DNA of 64,000 nucleotides. Source: Poa pratensis. Lineage: Eukaryota > Streptophyta > Magnoliopsida > Poales > Poaceae. Below are positions 26,880-39,184 of this stretch, piece after piece. The stretch lies in contig CAMZMU010000034.1 in the NCBI GenBank assembly GCA_947311845.1, forward strand, positions 95,529,131 to 95,593,130, written 5' to 3'. Made by a program: the position numbers and the translations under genes. Every line of letters starts with the position of its first letter. The stretch's first letter is position 1. The notes below the pieces were generated by a model. That model was not told the DNA's origin, did not search any database, and was given only the letters and a program-made list of their open reading frames with translations.

Positions 26880-28410
26880 CTCCGTAATAACTAATACTGT
26901 ATCTTTTGTGGATTCTGAATCACCAATGCTTGCATCATTCCAAGTATTTATTATGTGCTAATCTTTATCCTGCAGCTATCATACTCATCACTATTGTGGT
27001 ACAGTTGTTTACAACTATGGTATTCTCACTGAAGACTCTTCCATCCATGGACTGAGACAATCCAATCAGAGACAGAGATATAAATTTGGTAACACAAATA
27101 GCACATCTCATGTTACAAAATTTGTGTTACTAGTACTGTAGTACATAACTTACAATCCTACCACTCTCCTTTTGCTGTTATACGGTCATCTACCTGTTAA
27201 ATATATGAAATTTGGGTTATATTTCTGTGATTTGTGATAGGATATCCTGAGAACTATCAGTCTGTCACTGCTCGCTCTAGACGAACCATGTTTGTTGTGG
27301 ATTATCTCATTAGTCAGTTCTTGTCTGTTAGGCATGATCAATACTATAATGTACTTTAATTAACCTCTCGGTACGTTGTATTCATGCTGCCGACTGTCAA
27401 TGAACTGTTACAATCCCGTGGTCATTGGTCGGCAGATCATGCCAGATGCTTCGGATCACAGTGACATGGTTGACTTGCATTAAGTATTGATCCCGTATTT
27501 TAATCCTGTCAATCTCAAGCAGTGCTCTGGTTAAGTGTATGTCAACCTAGTAAAAAATTTAGATAACATGACAAGACTCTAATGCTTGATGTGAACTTTT
27601 CTTGAGCCTGAAATAATGGATCCTATGTGCTCCATAATGCCATCTGTCCGGTGAAAGATGTGTTATGCACATTGTTTACTCTGAATTCACATGTTCGCAT
27701 TTCCACTGGAAGCCCAAAGGAAACTACTGTATCACACGGTGTACATTACTAGCCTTGTAATTCTTGTGTTCCCAAAAAGCAATAGCCGGATTGCATTTGT
27801 TACTAGCTTCCGACCTTTGATGTTTACTCAATAGAGCAGCAAACTATTCCATAAATTTTTAAACATTGTGCAACTCCCAAGATCGACGAGCAGTAGCGAT
27901 CCCCCTCTGCGACCAGCCACGTTGCTGTACCACGAGCCATTCGCTGGAGCCTGAGGATGTGGGCTTTCTGAATGGAAGTCCAGATGCAGAGGAACTGACT
28001 CCAGGAGTTAAACAAAGGGCTTCCTCCATCCTCTCCCTCCAGCTTCAGGTCAGACATCATCCTTCGGAATTTCTTGGTTCTTATATTTACGGACCCGCAA
28101 ATTATTGCATGCTTCTGCCAACTCAATTGTAGAGCGGTGGCGCATAAGTAAGTAGTTCCCGCACATAAAAAATACAATATCCAAAATGATACCCTCTTGG
28201 ATGTATGTATGAATGCTGAGTGTGCGTAGTTCGTGCATGATTAAAGATGTGTATGTGGTGTTTCGGAATCTGTTAACTCTCAGATACGTGGATGGTTTAG
28301 TGACACCTACTGTTTGTTAGGTACCATAGGTTGCCCGTTAGAGTGGCCTTCCTTCCATTAAAAATCATCTTGAACTTCTCTCCAGTTTGAGTGCGTTACA
28401 CTGTCGAACC
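26880..28410. repeat. Segmental duplication, copy A
   Basis: Matches 30560-33570 in the same orientation. Shared landmarks: AGCTATCATACTCATC (about 26975 and 30643), CGGTACGTTGTATTCATGCT (27369 and 31240), GTCATTGGTCGGCAGATCAT (27420 and 31291), and a well-conserved 180-bp block at 27870-28050 (32970-33150 in copy B). The last clear match is TACTGTTTGTTAGGTACCAT (28307; 33419 in copy B). Copy A lacks the MITE and LINE present in copy B. The 180-bp block ends in CAG|GTCAG and could be a 5' UTR exon of the response regulator downstream; that is inference. Confidence 0.8.
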
Positions 28411-28947
28411 TTGTTTGTTTGGTCTGGCTGCTGACTCAAGATTTGGAGATTGGGAGAATAGTTCCCGTTGGCAAAGAACAAGATACGTATTATCTAGAGC
28501 TTAGTCCTCCCAAATCAAGTTGCTACTCAGGATCTGGATCTTGTACAGGTATAAGAAAACCATATGGGTGCGCGAAACGGATGAGATCGACCCTAATCAG
28601 CCCCTATATAATTTGCTCACACTTTGTGTTGACTTGCTAAAGCTAGCTTGTTTTTAATTAGACGAGGGGTGAACTCATCAATTGCAGCATGTGCGACATG
28701 TACTATTATAGTTATTTGGATAGTGTTTGGGTAGGCGCCTCAATGCGGCCAGCGCTGCGCCACCTGCTCTCCAGATTTGGTTAGATCTCCTTTCTTGCTT
28801 TGTTTGTACTTGCTTATTTTCTATATTTTTGTTTCTGGTATTCTACTCCCTGTGGACGGCCCCTCACTACCTGTATAAAATTCTGCACTCCTGTTGTTCT
28901 GTTGTCAGCTCCATTCTTTCTGTACCGCTGCGGCCGTTGTCCAGGCA

Positions 28948-29507
28948 ATGTCGACGGAGCCGCACGTCCTGGCTGTGGACGACAGCCTGGTCGACCGCGC
29001 CGTCATCTCCAGACTCCTCCGCAGCTCCAAATACCGAGGTACCACACTTCATCCCATGACTGAATGTTCTGCAACTGAGACCATTTTACATATCGGAAGA
29101 TTGATCGAAGTTTTGCTTTGCTGGGATTGGCAGTCACGACGGTGGACAGTGGCAAGAGAGCACTGGAGGTCCTCAGCCTGGTACGAAACATGCCACTGCA
29201 AATTATCACCGCAGTTCATGATGATGATTGATGACAATGTTTTCAAATATTCAAACATAAATTCACGTTACAGGACCGGAGCGTGCACCTGATCATCACC
29301 GACTACTGCATGCCTGAGATGAACGGGTACGAGCTGCTGAAGCGGGTCAAGGAGTCGGCGGAGCTGCGGGGCATCCCCGTGGTGATCATGTCGTCAGAGA
29401 ACTCCCCTGCCAGGATCCGCCGCTGCTTGGAGGAGGGTGCCGAGGAGTTTCTCATCAAGCCCGTCCGGCCGTCAGACCTCTCCCGCCTCTACAGCCGCCT
29501 CCACTGA
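28948..29507 (+). CDS. Type-A cytokinin response regulator, receiver domain only
   Basis: Three exons (28948-29038, 29134-29180, 29274-29507) give 123 residues. It is a stand-alone receiver domain: acidic pair D11-D12 in AVDDS, phosphoacceptor D56 in [13 protein letters not shown], Ser86 in VVIMSSEN, and K108 in FLIKPVRP. Type-A regulators take phosphate from histidine phosphotransfer proteins and dampen cytokinin signalling. The very short form, almost without a C-terminal tail, resembles the small rice type-A members (RR9/RR10 group). The ATG follows an acceptor-like TTGTCCAG directly, so a spliced 5' UTR is likely. No frame break. It lies between the two copies of a segmental duplication. 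Confidence 0.92.
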
Positions 29508-29737
29508 CAGGCAGATGCTAGCTTAGCTAGCTAGCTGGTCCTCTGACTAGTCATCCTCTCTCGTCCTCTCTCCTGCTATTACCACTGACTGACTCAAGAG
29601 ATCATCGACCATACATGTAATGATAATTACATGATGAAATCAAAACTGAGTTCAAAATCTAGAAAGTTCAAATTCGAGATCATCTGCGATAGATGTGCAA
29701 ATCGGTTGAATTTTTCTTCCTTTTTCACTACCGAGAG

Positions 29738-29765
29738 GCAGCGGCGTGGTGCGCTGTGCGCCGAA
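29738..29765. repeat. Dispersed GC-rich motif, copy 1
   Basis: GGCAGCGGCGTGGTGCGCTG followed by TGCGCCGAA. Close matches lie at 36263 and 49781. The outer CGGCG and CGCCG can pair as a small hairpin. It is preceded by T-rich sequence in all three copies. Confidence 0.6.
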
Positions 29766-30559
29766 AAAAAACCCTACTTTTGCCACATACTCCGATCCCG
29801 AAGTTTAGAATAAAAGGGGGTTTGAGGGCAGCCGGTTCCCATGGCCACAAAAAGCTAGCGGTTCGACTCTTACGACGATCTTCATGCGTGAAGGGACGCG
29901 AGGAAAGAAAGGGCGGTAGATGATAATGTGAAAGAGCGCCGCGTCTGAGCGGGCGGGCTGAATGGATGAGCGAAAGATGCCATGGAGTGGGGAATATCCC
30001 CAGTCTCAATTTAGACAACTAAATGCACTTCAAGGTGCAGCCGCATATCCCACTGTTGCATCTGATGCTAGCTCCTCAAATCATTGGCCAGAGAGGGAAA
30101 TGGATACAGCAAGTCTCCCCTCATCTATGCAACTTACCCCTTTCCTTGGGTAAATATTATCGCTCGAATATATTGTGTGATGTTGGGTGGAAGGACAGTC
30201 CTTAATGTGGAATCAGGACGGGCGTGAGGCAAGAAGTGGAGGGAAGTGGGATCTCGATTAGAAGAGATAAATAAGATATTCCTGATACCCGCGGACGATC
30301 CCTAGCCTAGCTTGGCAATCCCTTGCAAAGAATGACAAAAGGCGAGACTCTACTAGTCTTCACTCTTGTGGTTTCTGCTAATTCCTTTATTTTCTGATTG
30401 GAATTCAAGTTGGACTAGATCGTTGTTATTGTCCGCAAGGGATGGCCCTGAAAGAAGGAAAACTACTAGGCCGATGGGAGAAAAAAAGGTTACGAGCGGC
30501 AGAGCACGCGCAAGTCTATCAACGTCAACTATTCGCTGTAGTTTTCTTTTCTTACTTTT
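29766..30559. other. Intergenic sequence with an exon-like fragment
   Basis: After an acceptor-like ATCCCCAG, 30004-30153 reads as a low-complexity-free peptide (SQFRQLNALQGAAAYPTVAS and onward) ending PFLG and a TAA at 30151-30153. It resembles the last exon of an unrecognised gene, perhaps a captured fragment. The rest of this stretch has no recognised feature. Confidence 0.3.
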
Positions 30560-30818
30560 CTCTGCAGTCTTTAGTACTATTTTCTTTGTGGCTTATGAAT
30601 CTCTCATTGTTCTGTTAATTCTGCACTGATCTTTATCATGGAGCTATCATACTCATGCATAACAATTGTGGTACAGTTCTTTAAAAGTGAAAGTACGGCA
30701 TTCTCTGTAAAGATTCTTCCATCCATGACCTTAGACAATCTCGTCGGAGCGGGAGATACTACATTTTGCTAACTCAAATAGTTACATACTTACATCTCAT
30801 GCTACAAGATGTGTGGTA

Positions 30819-31085
30819 CTTTTTTTGTCTCTGAGTTCCTTGTTATAAGGTGTATAGTTTTTACTGAAAAGTTAAACCTGACTAACTTTGACCATGATTT
30901 TAGAAAAAACTATTAATATTTGAAATACTAAGAAAATAAAATATGAAAATATATTTCATGATGAATCTAATGGTACTCATTTGATATTGTAATTGTCAAT
31001 AATATTTTCTAAAATCTTGGTAAAAGATAGTCAAGTTTGACTTTTCAGGAAAAACTATACACCTTATATCAAGGAACGGAGGGAG
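30819..31085. mobile_element. Stowaway-like MITE, 267 bp
   Basis: The right arm ends in CCTTATATCAAGGAACGGAGGGAG. The left arm begins with a degraded CTTTTTTTGTCTCTGAGTTCC and then GGTGTATAGTTTTT, pairing with AAAAACTATACACC on the right. TA flanks both ends (30817-30818, 31086-31087). It is absent from duplication copy A near 27145, which acts as the empty site. Confidence 0.8.
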
Positions 31086-31420
31086 TATCTCAGTTGAAAT
31101 TAATCCTAACTTCATTCTTGCTGTTCTACGGTCATCTACTTGTCATATACTGAATTGGGCGTCTAGACAAGCCATGTTTTACGAGGCTTATCTCATTGGT
31201 CAGTACTTGTCTTTTACACCGCCCTTTAATTAGCTGCTCGGTACGTTGTATTCATGCTGCGAGCTGTCAATGAACTGTTACAGTCCTGTGGTCATTGGTC
31301 GGCAGATCATGCCACCAGATGGTTCAGATCACAGTGACATGGTTGACTTGCATAAAGTCGATCCCATATTTTAATCTTGTCAATCTCCATGAGTGTTGTG
31401 GTTAAGTGTATGTCAACCTT

Positions 31421-32482
31421 TGGTGTATTTAACATTAAGGATGGCACGGAGATTAGATTCTGGGAGGACAAATAGTTAGGAAACACCACTCTCCGGGAGC
31501 AATATCCTGCTCTATACAATATTGTCCGACACAAAGGGGATACTATAGCCACTGTTATGCAGTGCTCACCACCCAATGTGACGTTCAGACGAGTTTTAAT
31601 TGGTCCGAGATTAACATCTTGGAACGCCTTGCTGGCACGGTTGGCCTCAGTCCAACTTACACAAGGTCCCGATGAATTTCGGTGGAATCTATGCGGGAAT
31701 GGAAAATTCTCAGTAGACTCTATGTATAGGGCGCTTGCGCATTCGGATATTCCAGTCGATGATAATAAAAAAATATGGCAAATGAAGATTCCACTTAAAT
31801 TAAAGTCTTTACGTGGTATCTTCGTAGGGGTGTCATTTTAACCAAGGATAACCTTGTCAAACGGAATTGGCATGGAAGTACTAAGTGTGTATTCTGTCCA
31901 CAACAAGAGACAATAAAACACTTATTCTTCGAGTGTAGTTTCGCTCGTTCTATATTGTCATCTATCCAAATAGCGTCTAATCTTTATCCACCCAAGTCGG
32001 TGGCCAATGTTTTTTGGCAACTGGCTGCATGGGATAGATAAAAAGCTTAGAACGGTTATTAGGGTGGGAGCGATTGCCGTTATATGGTCGCTTTGGCTCA
32101 GTAGAAATGACAAGGTTTTTAATGATAAAGATGTTTCTCATATGCAGGTACTCTACCGATGCACAGGTATTCTCCGTACGTGGTCCACCTTACAGCGTGT
32201 GGGACATCGAGACCTATTTACGGAGCCGTGTGCACGGCTAGAAGAGGTGGCAAGGGACATTTTTACACAACATGGGTGGCCGCTTGATCGCCGGATTGGA
32301 CCTCCATAGGCCGTCGAGCTTGCCTACGACATAGGCGCCTTACGTTATCTTTGCTGATTGTAATTCGCCTTTTGGTCCGCTACTTTTATTTTCTCGTATG
32401 GATTGCGGCTGTGTGCATTTGTTATGCAGATGCCGGGTGTAATGCTTAAACTTTTGAGTAATAAAGCCCTTTATCTAAAAAA
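31421..32482 (+). mobile_element. 5'-truncated LINE with 17-bp target-site duplication
   Basis: Flanked by perfect copies of AAGTGTATGTCAACCTT (31404-31420 and 32483-32499) and ending in an A run, so this is a complete single retrotransposition event, truncated at the 5' side. It encodes the zf-RVT end of pol: TSWNALL, NGKFSVDSMYRAL, IWQMKIPLKLK, then CVFCPQQETIKHLFFEC and FARS, with frame breaks. The intact target (AAGTGTATGTCAACCT, unduplicated) is visible at 27533-27548 in the other duplication copy. Confidence 0.92.
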
Positions 32483-33585
32483 AAGTGTATGTCAACCTTG
32501 TAATTTTTGGATGACATGCCAAAATTCTAACACTTGATGTGATCATCTGAACTCTTCTTTAGCCTGAAACGAGGGACCCTATGTTCTCTATATGCCATCT
32601 GGCCGATAAAATATATGATGTATAATAAAGACCCTATGTACTGTGGCTCATGAAATTAAATGGAATTTTAGGTGTAGGAAAGAAGGAAAACGTTTCACCT
32701 GAACCAAAATTTGAAACCAGACTTGATTTGTATCGAGTAATACTAATATTCTCATTTCCTTGCAAATTTGGATGGTAGCTCACAGGAAAGTACTATCACT
32801 TGGTTGACATTAGTAGCCTTGAAGTTCTTGTGTTTCCCAATACTATTTTTCTTGAGTTGACCTTACTGCTTCTGATCTTGGATGTTTACTCAAGAGCAGC
32901 AGCTCATGTATGCTTGCACAGCTAACACTTGGGCACTTTGCAGCAAACAATTCCATATAAATAAAAACACTGTGCAGCTCCCAAGATCGGTAGGATCATC
33001 CCTCCGCGACCAGCCACGTTGCTGTACCACGAGCCGTTCGCTGGAGCCTGGATGTGGGCTTTCTGAATGGAAGTCCAGATGCAGAGGAACTGACTCCAGG
33101 AGTCTAAACAAAGGGCTTCCTCCATCCTCCATCCAGGTTCAGGTAAGACATCATTCTTTGAAATCTCTATATTTTTGTTGCCTTCGAATTATTGCATGCT
33201 TCTGCCAATTCAATTGTAGAGCAGTGTGGAGTAGTAGTTGCCGGGCATAAAAAATAATAATATCCACCCAAAAGATACCCTCTTTGGTTGTATGTATGCT
33301 GAATATGTGCAGTTGATGCAAAAAAATTGAGAGCAACAGTTCGTGCATGATTAAAGATATATGTATGTAGCGTTTCAGAATTTGTTCACTCTTAGCGACG
33401 TGGATGGTTTTGGGCACCTACTGTTTGTTAGGTACCATAGGTTGCCCGTTAGAGTGTCCTTCCATACAAATTTATTATCACGAACTTCTTTCTAGTTGGA
33501 GTGTCTTGCGCTGCTGCATAACGTTTCGGCAAAGAGAAAACATTGCATACGCCGAACCTTGTTTGGTTGGACCTAGCGAAGTTAC

Positions 33586-35790
33586 CTTTGTTTTTTTTTT
33601 TTTGCGGGGAAAACGATGAGTACAATCAGCGTTAATCAACGCTGCGATGTCCTGTAGGTAATTCTGCAGCCAGAGGCCGGTTCTACCCTGTACTCTGCCT
33701 AAGGCAGCTAAACCGTGGCTTGCAGTATTTGCATCACGGCTAGCCTTGATTATTACTATCCCTCTTTCCTTAATTCTATCACGAATCACCTTACGTCTTA
33801 CGATATAAAACCCCCCTAAAATCTTGATATTTAGTGGTACTCTAATTTTCCAAATATATTTCCTCAGAAATCTAGTGTGCCCATTCAAAAGATCCAAACC
33901 CATGGATTTGACAGTAAACATGCTCGAGTTAGTCAATCTCCACACAAAAACGTCTTGATCATCCCAAAAAGTAACCTGGATGAAAGTGATATCCAAAGGT
34001 TGAGCGAAATTATTACCGAAACTTGTTTTCGATTAGCTATGTTATAAAACATTGGATATTGTTGTGCTGGAGGACTATCTCCTAGCCAAACATCTTACCA
34101 AGACTTTGTGTTCATGTCGTAGCCAACCACAAAGGAACCTCTATTAAAAAAAATCATCTTTTATCTTCATTAGACCCTTCCAGAACGGTGAGTCAAAAGG
34201 TTGTGTTGTTACCTGAGATAATGTTTTGGAGTGAAGATATTTACTATGAAGCAGCTCCTGCCATACCCCTTGTTCGTTTAAAAGTTTAAACAACCACTTA
34301 CTGAGTAAACATTTTTTTTGTATGTCTAAAACTTCAATTCCAAGACCACCTTGTTCTTTAGGACGGCAAATTAAATTCCACTTAGTTAGTCTATACTTCC
34401 TTTTATGTCCACCACTCTGCCAAAAGAACCGCGATCTATAAAAATATAATCTCTTTCAGGACCTTTTGGGACCTATAGAAAAGAAAGCATGAAAATACGT
34501 AAATTAGTTAACACCGAATTTATTAAAGTGAGTCTCTCAAAGAAGCTTTTCGATCCAACTACTTAATTTTCTCTTGAAACGATCTTCAACTGGTTTCCAT
34601 TCACCATTTTTTAGTTTTTGGAAGTGGATGGGTATTCCAAGATACTAAATGGAAGAGAACCAGATTCACAACCAAAAAGATGCGTGTATTGCTATTTAGC
34701 AACTTTGGCTTGTCCAAAGCAAAAAAGCTCGCTTTTATGAAAATTTATCTTGAGTCCCGATAATTGTTCTTGAAAATAAAGATCGAATAAGTTTCATGTT
34801 CAGATCCTTCCCATATCGTGCTCCATAAAGTTAATGGTGTCGTCCGCATATTATAAAATTGAAACTCCCCCCTCAACTAGATAAGGGTATGAGTCCGTTC
34901 GCCCACAACCACTTGATCGTCTCCTTTAGCATGGTTAATCAAGATAGCTAACATATCCGCGACGACATTAAAAAGAATGGATGAGAGAAGATCTCCCTGT
35001 CGCAACCCCATCACCGTATGGAAATTATGACCTATCTCTTCATTAACCCCACACTTCCCCATCTTATACTTTTTTAATCCATTGACACCGCTTAGGATCG
35101 AAACCTTTCATATGCAATGCTTGTAACAAGAAGGACCAATTAACCTTATCATATGCTTTCTCAAAATCAAGTCTAAGAAAAAGCCCATCCATTTTCTTCC
35201 AATGAAGCTTATGGATAGTCTCATGAAGAACCACAACATACACCCTCAAGAATATGCCTACCCGACAAAAAAACGTTTGTGTTGGTCTGACTGCAGTATG
35301 TGCCACTTTGGTAATCCGATTTGTAACACATATATTAAAGCTCACATTAAGAAGACAAAGTAGGTCGATATTGTTGGATTTGTACATCATCTTCTTTTAT
35401 AGGCAAGAGAATAATATTCCCAAAGTTTAAATGAAACAGTGGTAGCTCTCCCTTGTGAAAAGCTCCAAACATGGGCCATTAACTCTTTTTTAACTTTGCC
35501 TCAGCATTTTTTGGTAAAATTCAGCCGGTAAACCGTCTGGTCCGGGCTCCTTATTTTTTCCATTTGGAAAATGGCATCATAAACCTTTTGCTCGGTAAAT
35601 TCAGCCTTAATAATATCATTTTATTCACTCGAAAGTTGAGGAATACCAACCACTTCCGACTCCACCATAGAAAAGTTAGTTTTTCCCAGAGCACCGAATT
35701 ATTTCTTGTATTCAGTGATAAACACTATTAAATTTTGTTGACCAACCACAATTCCTTTTTAGAGCCACAAATCTGTTATTTTTGTGTAGT
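33586..35790 (-). mobile_element. Degenerate LINE with reverse transcriptase remnants
   Basis: A T run at 33587-33603 marks the 3' tail of a minus-strand LINE. Reading down the minus strand there is a reverse transcriptase block near 35530 (complement of a GPDGLPAEFYQ-type stretch), FLRLDFEKAYDKVNWSFL at 35200, GLRQGDLLSSILFNVVADML at 34990, and zf-RVT (WRLTNSSMFTVKS, IWKIRVPLNIKILGG) near 33900. Many stops and frame changes are present. It is a different lineage from the plus-strand LINEs here. Confidence 0.8.
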
Positions 35791-37499
35791 CCAAAATTCT
35801 CAATATTTTCAGCGAAACACTGCAGATCTGTAGATCATATAAATATGTATCCAAGTACCAAAATCATAATTTTTTAACATAAAAACATTTTTCTTTTTCC
35901 AAAATAGCGGGCTCTATGGAGCCGGGGTTTTCAAAAGGACACACTCCTAGCCTTAGTCCTTTCCACTCCTTGTAGCCCATGTGGCTCATTTTCTCTAGTG
36001 GCTGGACAAAGTAAATAAGTTTGGAGGCTCTCATCCACCCTTCTCTACTACAAAATGTACCTAGAAATTTGGACACACAACAAACCCTTTAAACTTATTG
36101 GAGAGCAGATTTCAGGAACAAATAGAATTGCAACTATTCTCGCAACGTTCCTCGTAAGATAGAAATACATTACTTCTCATAATTTTCCACATTAAAATTT
36201 GGACAAAATCTGCAAGGAGTTCGGATATAATTCGAATATTTGCCTTTTTCTGTTTTGGAATAGGCCGCGTGGTGTGCTATGCGCCGAAATTCATATATTG
36301 CGGGCTCGACAAAAATGACAAATGGGTGGATCTAGTTGGTGAACAGTACACGGTTTAAAAAACTTGTAATTTTTCCTGATTTGTTTATTTTGTGTAATCC
36401 AAAATACAACGAATTTTGAGTTGGAATTTTGCACGCTTGTAGATCTTGACACTATCTACATCTGTGGAACTCGAGCTCCATTTACACTTTCCAGATTTAT
36501 TGGGTTTGTTATGTATGCAAGTTGGGCTACTCCTATCTCTCTCCTCCACCCCCTCCCTCCTTCGCCACCTCTCTCTTTGAAATAGTCATCTATACTCTAC
36601 AATAAACCATCAACAAAAAACATCTACGCTCTAGAATTTCCTAGTAAAATACACTTTCGTGATTCTCCACTTACTTGCATATGGTAAGACCAGAGACCAT
36701 CTCACACTGTGGAAATATCTATAATGATATTTGTTAGGTTGTCTAGATCTTTGCCAAGATGTCTAATGATATTAAGATAGAAACGAAGCATGCCCGCATC
36801 ATTATTCAGTCTAGGTGGCACGAATTAGAGTTGAAGCATGCGGCATTGTATCTTTATTTTCCTGTTTAATTATAGTTTAGTCAAGAGACAAATGGAAGAC
36901 ATTATCTCGAAACAGAGCAATCAACATCACTTTTCCTTGCAGAAAAATATAGTTTGAAGTTAGTGTGATTTACTTGCAATGTTATGGCCATAGAATAAAA
37001 GTAACATATATCTCATTGGATATCAACATTATAATGTGATACTTTTGCCAAGATTAATTGAAATATGTATTCTTAATATCGTATGTTTCGAGAGAGTGAA
37101 TTTTAAATAAGTAAAACAACTATGGTACACCTATTGTGAACCAACTCCGTGGTGTTCAGTTGATTTTACAAGAGAATGTCATGATTCGATGGACATAGAA
37201 CAAATAAACAAATGCCAAGGGGCTTGCTGATCCTGGTTCAGTCGAGTTCGAAATCCCTAGCCCAATCAACTGGCGATTGGTGAATGGGGAAGCAGACGAT
37301 CAGCATTCGGTCCATTCTAAAAATTTGGCCCAGTAGTAATGCAGTGCCACTAACACAAGTCTCTCCCACATATATATTGGTGCAACCCATTTGGGTTTAG
37401 GTTTTGTTTCCCCCCACCTCGCCCCCTCACCCACTTGCTCGCCGCCTGCAGTCTCTCCTCCCCTTCCCCTGGATTTGGGTTGAAGAGTTACTCATCAAG
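35791..37499. other. AT-rich intergenic and old repeat sequence
   Basis: No gene recognised. It contains the second copy of the dispersed GC-rich motif (36263-36288). A C/T-rich stretch at 37400-37470 leads up to the Copia insertion site and could be a gene leader, continued at 48696. Confidence 0.4.
36263..36288. repeat. Dispersed GC-rich motif, copy 2
   Basis: GGCCGCGTGGTGTGCTATGC followed by GCCGAA; preceded by TTTTTCTGTTTTGGAATA. Similar to 29738 and 49781. Confidence 0.55.
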
Positions 37500-37504
37500 C
37501 CCGC

Positions 37505-38782
37505 TGAAAGGTCGACTAGAGGGGGAGGGGTGATTAGGCGACTACCAAATTTTAATCTTTTTCCTTTTTAATTAGGGCTAGAGCAAGTATAACAAAGGTT
37601 GACTAGATGTGCACTAGATGAATACAACCTATGTGATACAAGCAAGATATAAAGCGTAGCGGAAGCAACAAGTAAAGGATAGAAGTAACCGCAAAGTAGA
37701 GACACAAAGATGATTCCCGTAGTTCCTTCCCAAGGGAAGTACGTCTACGTTGGAGGAGTGTGGAGCCACCTAGGCACTCCAATAGCACGGATGTGCTCAC
37801 TCTATTCTCCGTGAGCTTTGCCGGTGAAGGCGTAGCTCTTCCACTATGAGGTCACCTTCGAGGCATTGACCAAGCCATACACAAAGGTCGGGGAACTCCA
37901 CAATGAGTTGGAGCCTCCCAACAATGTCTCGGAGCACCTCTCAAACAAGTTGAGTCTTCTGAAACCCGAAAAGACCTCCTAGGGTTACAAGCAATCCAAG
38001 GAGGAACAAGAACCACAAAGGGGATGAATGAATTTGAAATTCCTTCGATGGAGATGTAGATCTAGACCTCCTCCTTCACTCCTTTAAGAAACAAGGTGAT
38101 TGGTTGGTTGGAGTGGGAGATCTAGGAAGTTGAAACTCAGTAGTAATGGAGGAGAGAGAATATAAATCGCAGCTTCTTCTTGGGGGAGAAGAAGCCTTTA
38201 TATAGGGCCCCTCAAAATCGAACCGTTATGTGCAGGAAAACATGCACGGCGGTACTACCGCTGCGCCTAGCGGTACTACCGCTGCGTGTATACCAGCGGT
38301 ACCCGGTGTTGCACCGCTTCCCAGCAACAGCGGTACCGCAAGGGGTACCGTTACCACCAGGTGGCGGTACTACCGCTGGATTTAAAGAATTAATTCCAGC
38401 GGTACTACTAATCAACTACCGCCGGGGTACCGTAGGCATACCCGAGGCTTCAAACTTCCTAGCGGTACCTCTGGCAGTAGCTGCAGCGGTACTACCGCCG
38501 CCTGATGGCAGCGGTACCAGTCACGGTACTACCACCACAGGGAGTCCAGCTGGGCACTGCAGTAGTTCAGCTCCAGGAGGAGCGGTACTACCGCTGCACC
38601 CAGCGGTACTACCGCCAGGAGAGAAGCAGCCTGATGCTGATTTAGATTTTGAGGTTTCCTCTCTTCATCTTCGGACTAAGTGTTTGATCTATGAAAACCT
38701 GCACAACTCAGCAACAATGTTAGTCCTATTAATGTGTTGTCATTAAACTCCAAAACAGATTAGGAGCAAGCATGCTCTTTCA
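37505..38782 (-). repeat. Copia 3' LTR
   Basis: 1,278 bp, starts TG and ends CA, nearly identical to 47386-48695. Contains a cluster of palindromes of the form GCGGTACTACCGC between about 38235 and 38620. Confidence 0.93.
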
Positions 38783-38796
38783 ATCTCCTCCTTTTT
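38783..38796 (-). promoter_or_regulatory. Copia polypurine tract
   Basis: On the minus strand reads AAAAAGGAGGAGAT directly before the LTR, the plus-strand priming site. Confidence 0.75.
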
Positions 38797-39184
38797 GGAG
38801 TTTGATGACAACACACTAACAAATGGTTCACAAAATGTAGGCGGGCTCCCCCTATCAATATGCATCATTTAAATTTTGCTTTTGAATGCAACGTGCATAT
38901 TCCATAGGATCAATGCTCCCCCTAGATTTTGTAAACCAAGCAAGTTAACAAATAAAACAATAACATACAACTTGCAAGGGCATGGTGAGACAAGAAAATA
39001 AAAGTTATGACAACACCAAGTCTTGAAATTAAACACGAGGTTCCACATGTCTCACATCATGCGATAGAGTTCAACTAAGCCAAAGTTCGAAAAGATAGGC
39101 AGCCCAACCCATGCAACTCCCCGGATAGCCTACTAGAACACTCCTCCCCTTTGGCATCAAGACACCAAAAAGGAAGAGGCGATG

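Larger units (their letters stand above)
30560..33570. repeat. Segmental duplication, copy B with later insertions
   Basis: Direct-orientation partner of 26880-28410. It is about twice as long because a Stowaway-like MITE (30819-31085) and a LINE (31421-32482) inserted after the duplication. It ends just before the poly-T of a minus-strand LINE at about 33586. Confidence 0.8.

Noticed and set aside
38180..38746. Open frames with TTAV(V/L)PP-type repeats in the LTRs
   Set aside because: They are translations of the palindrome cluster in the Copia LTR and recur in the other LTR at 48056-48659; not a protein.
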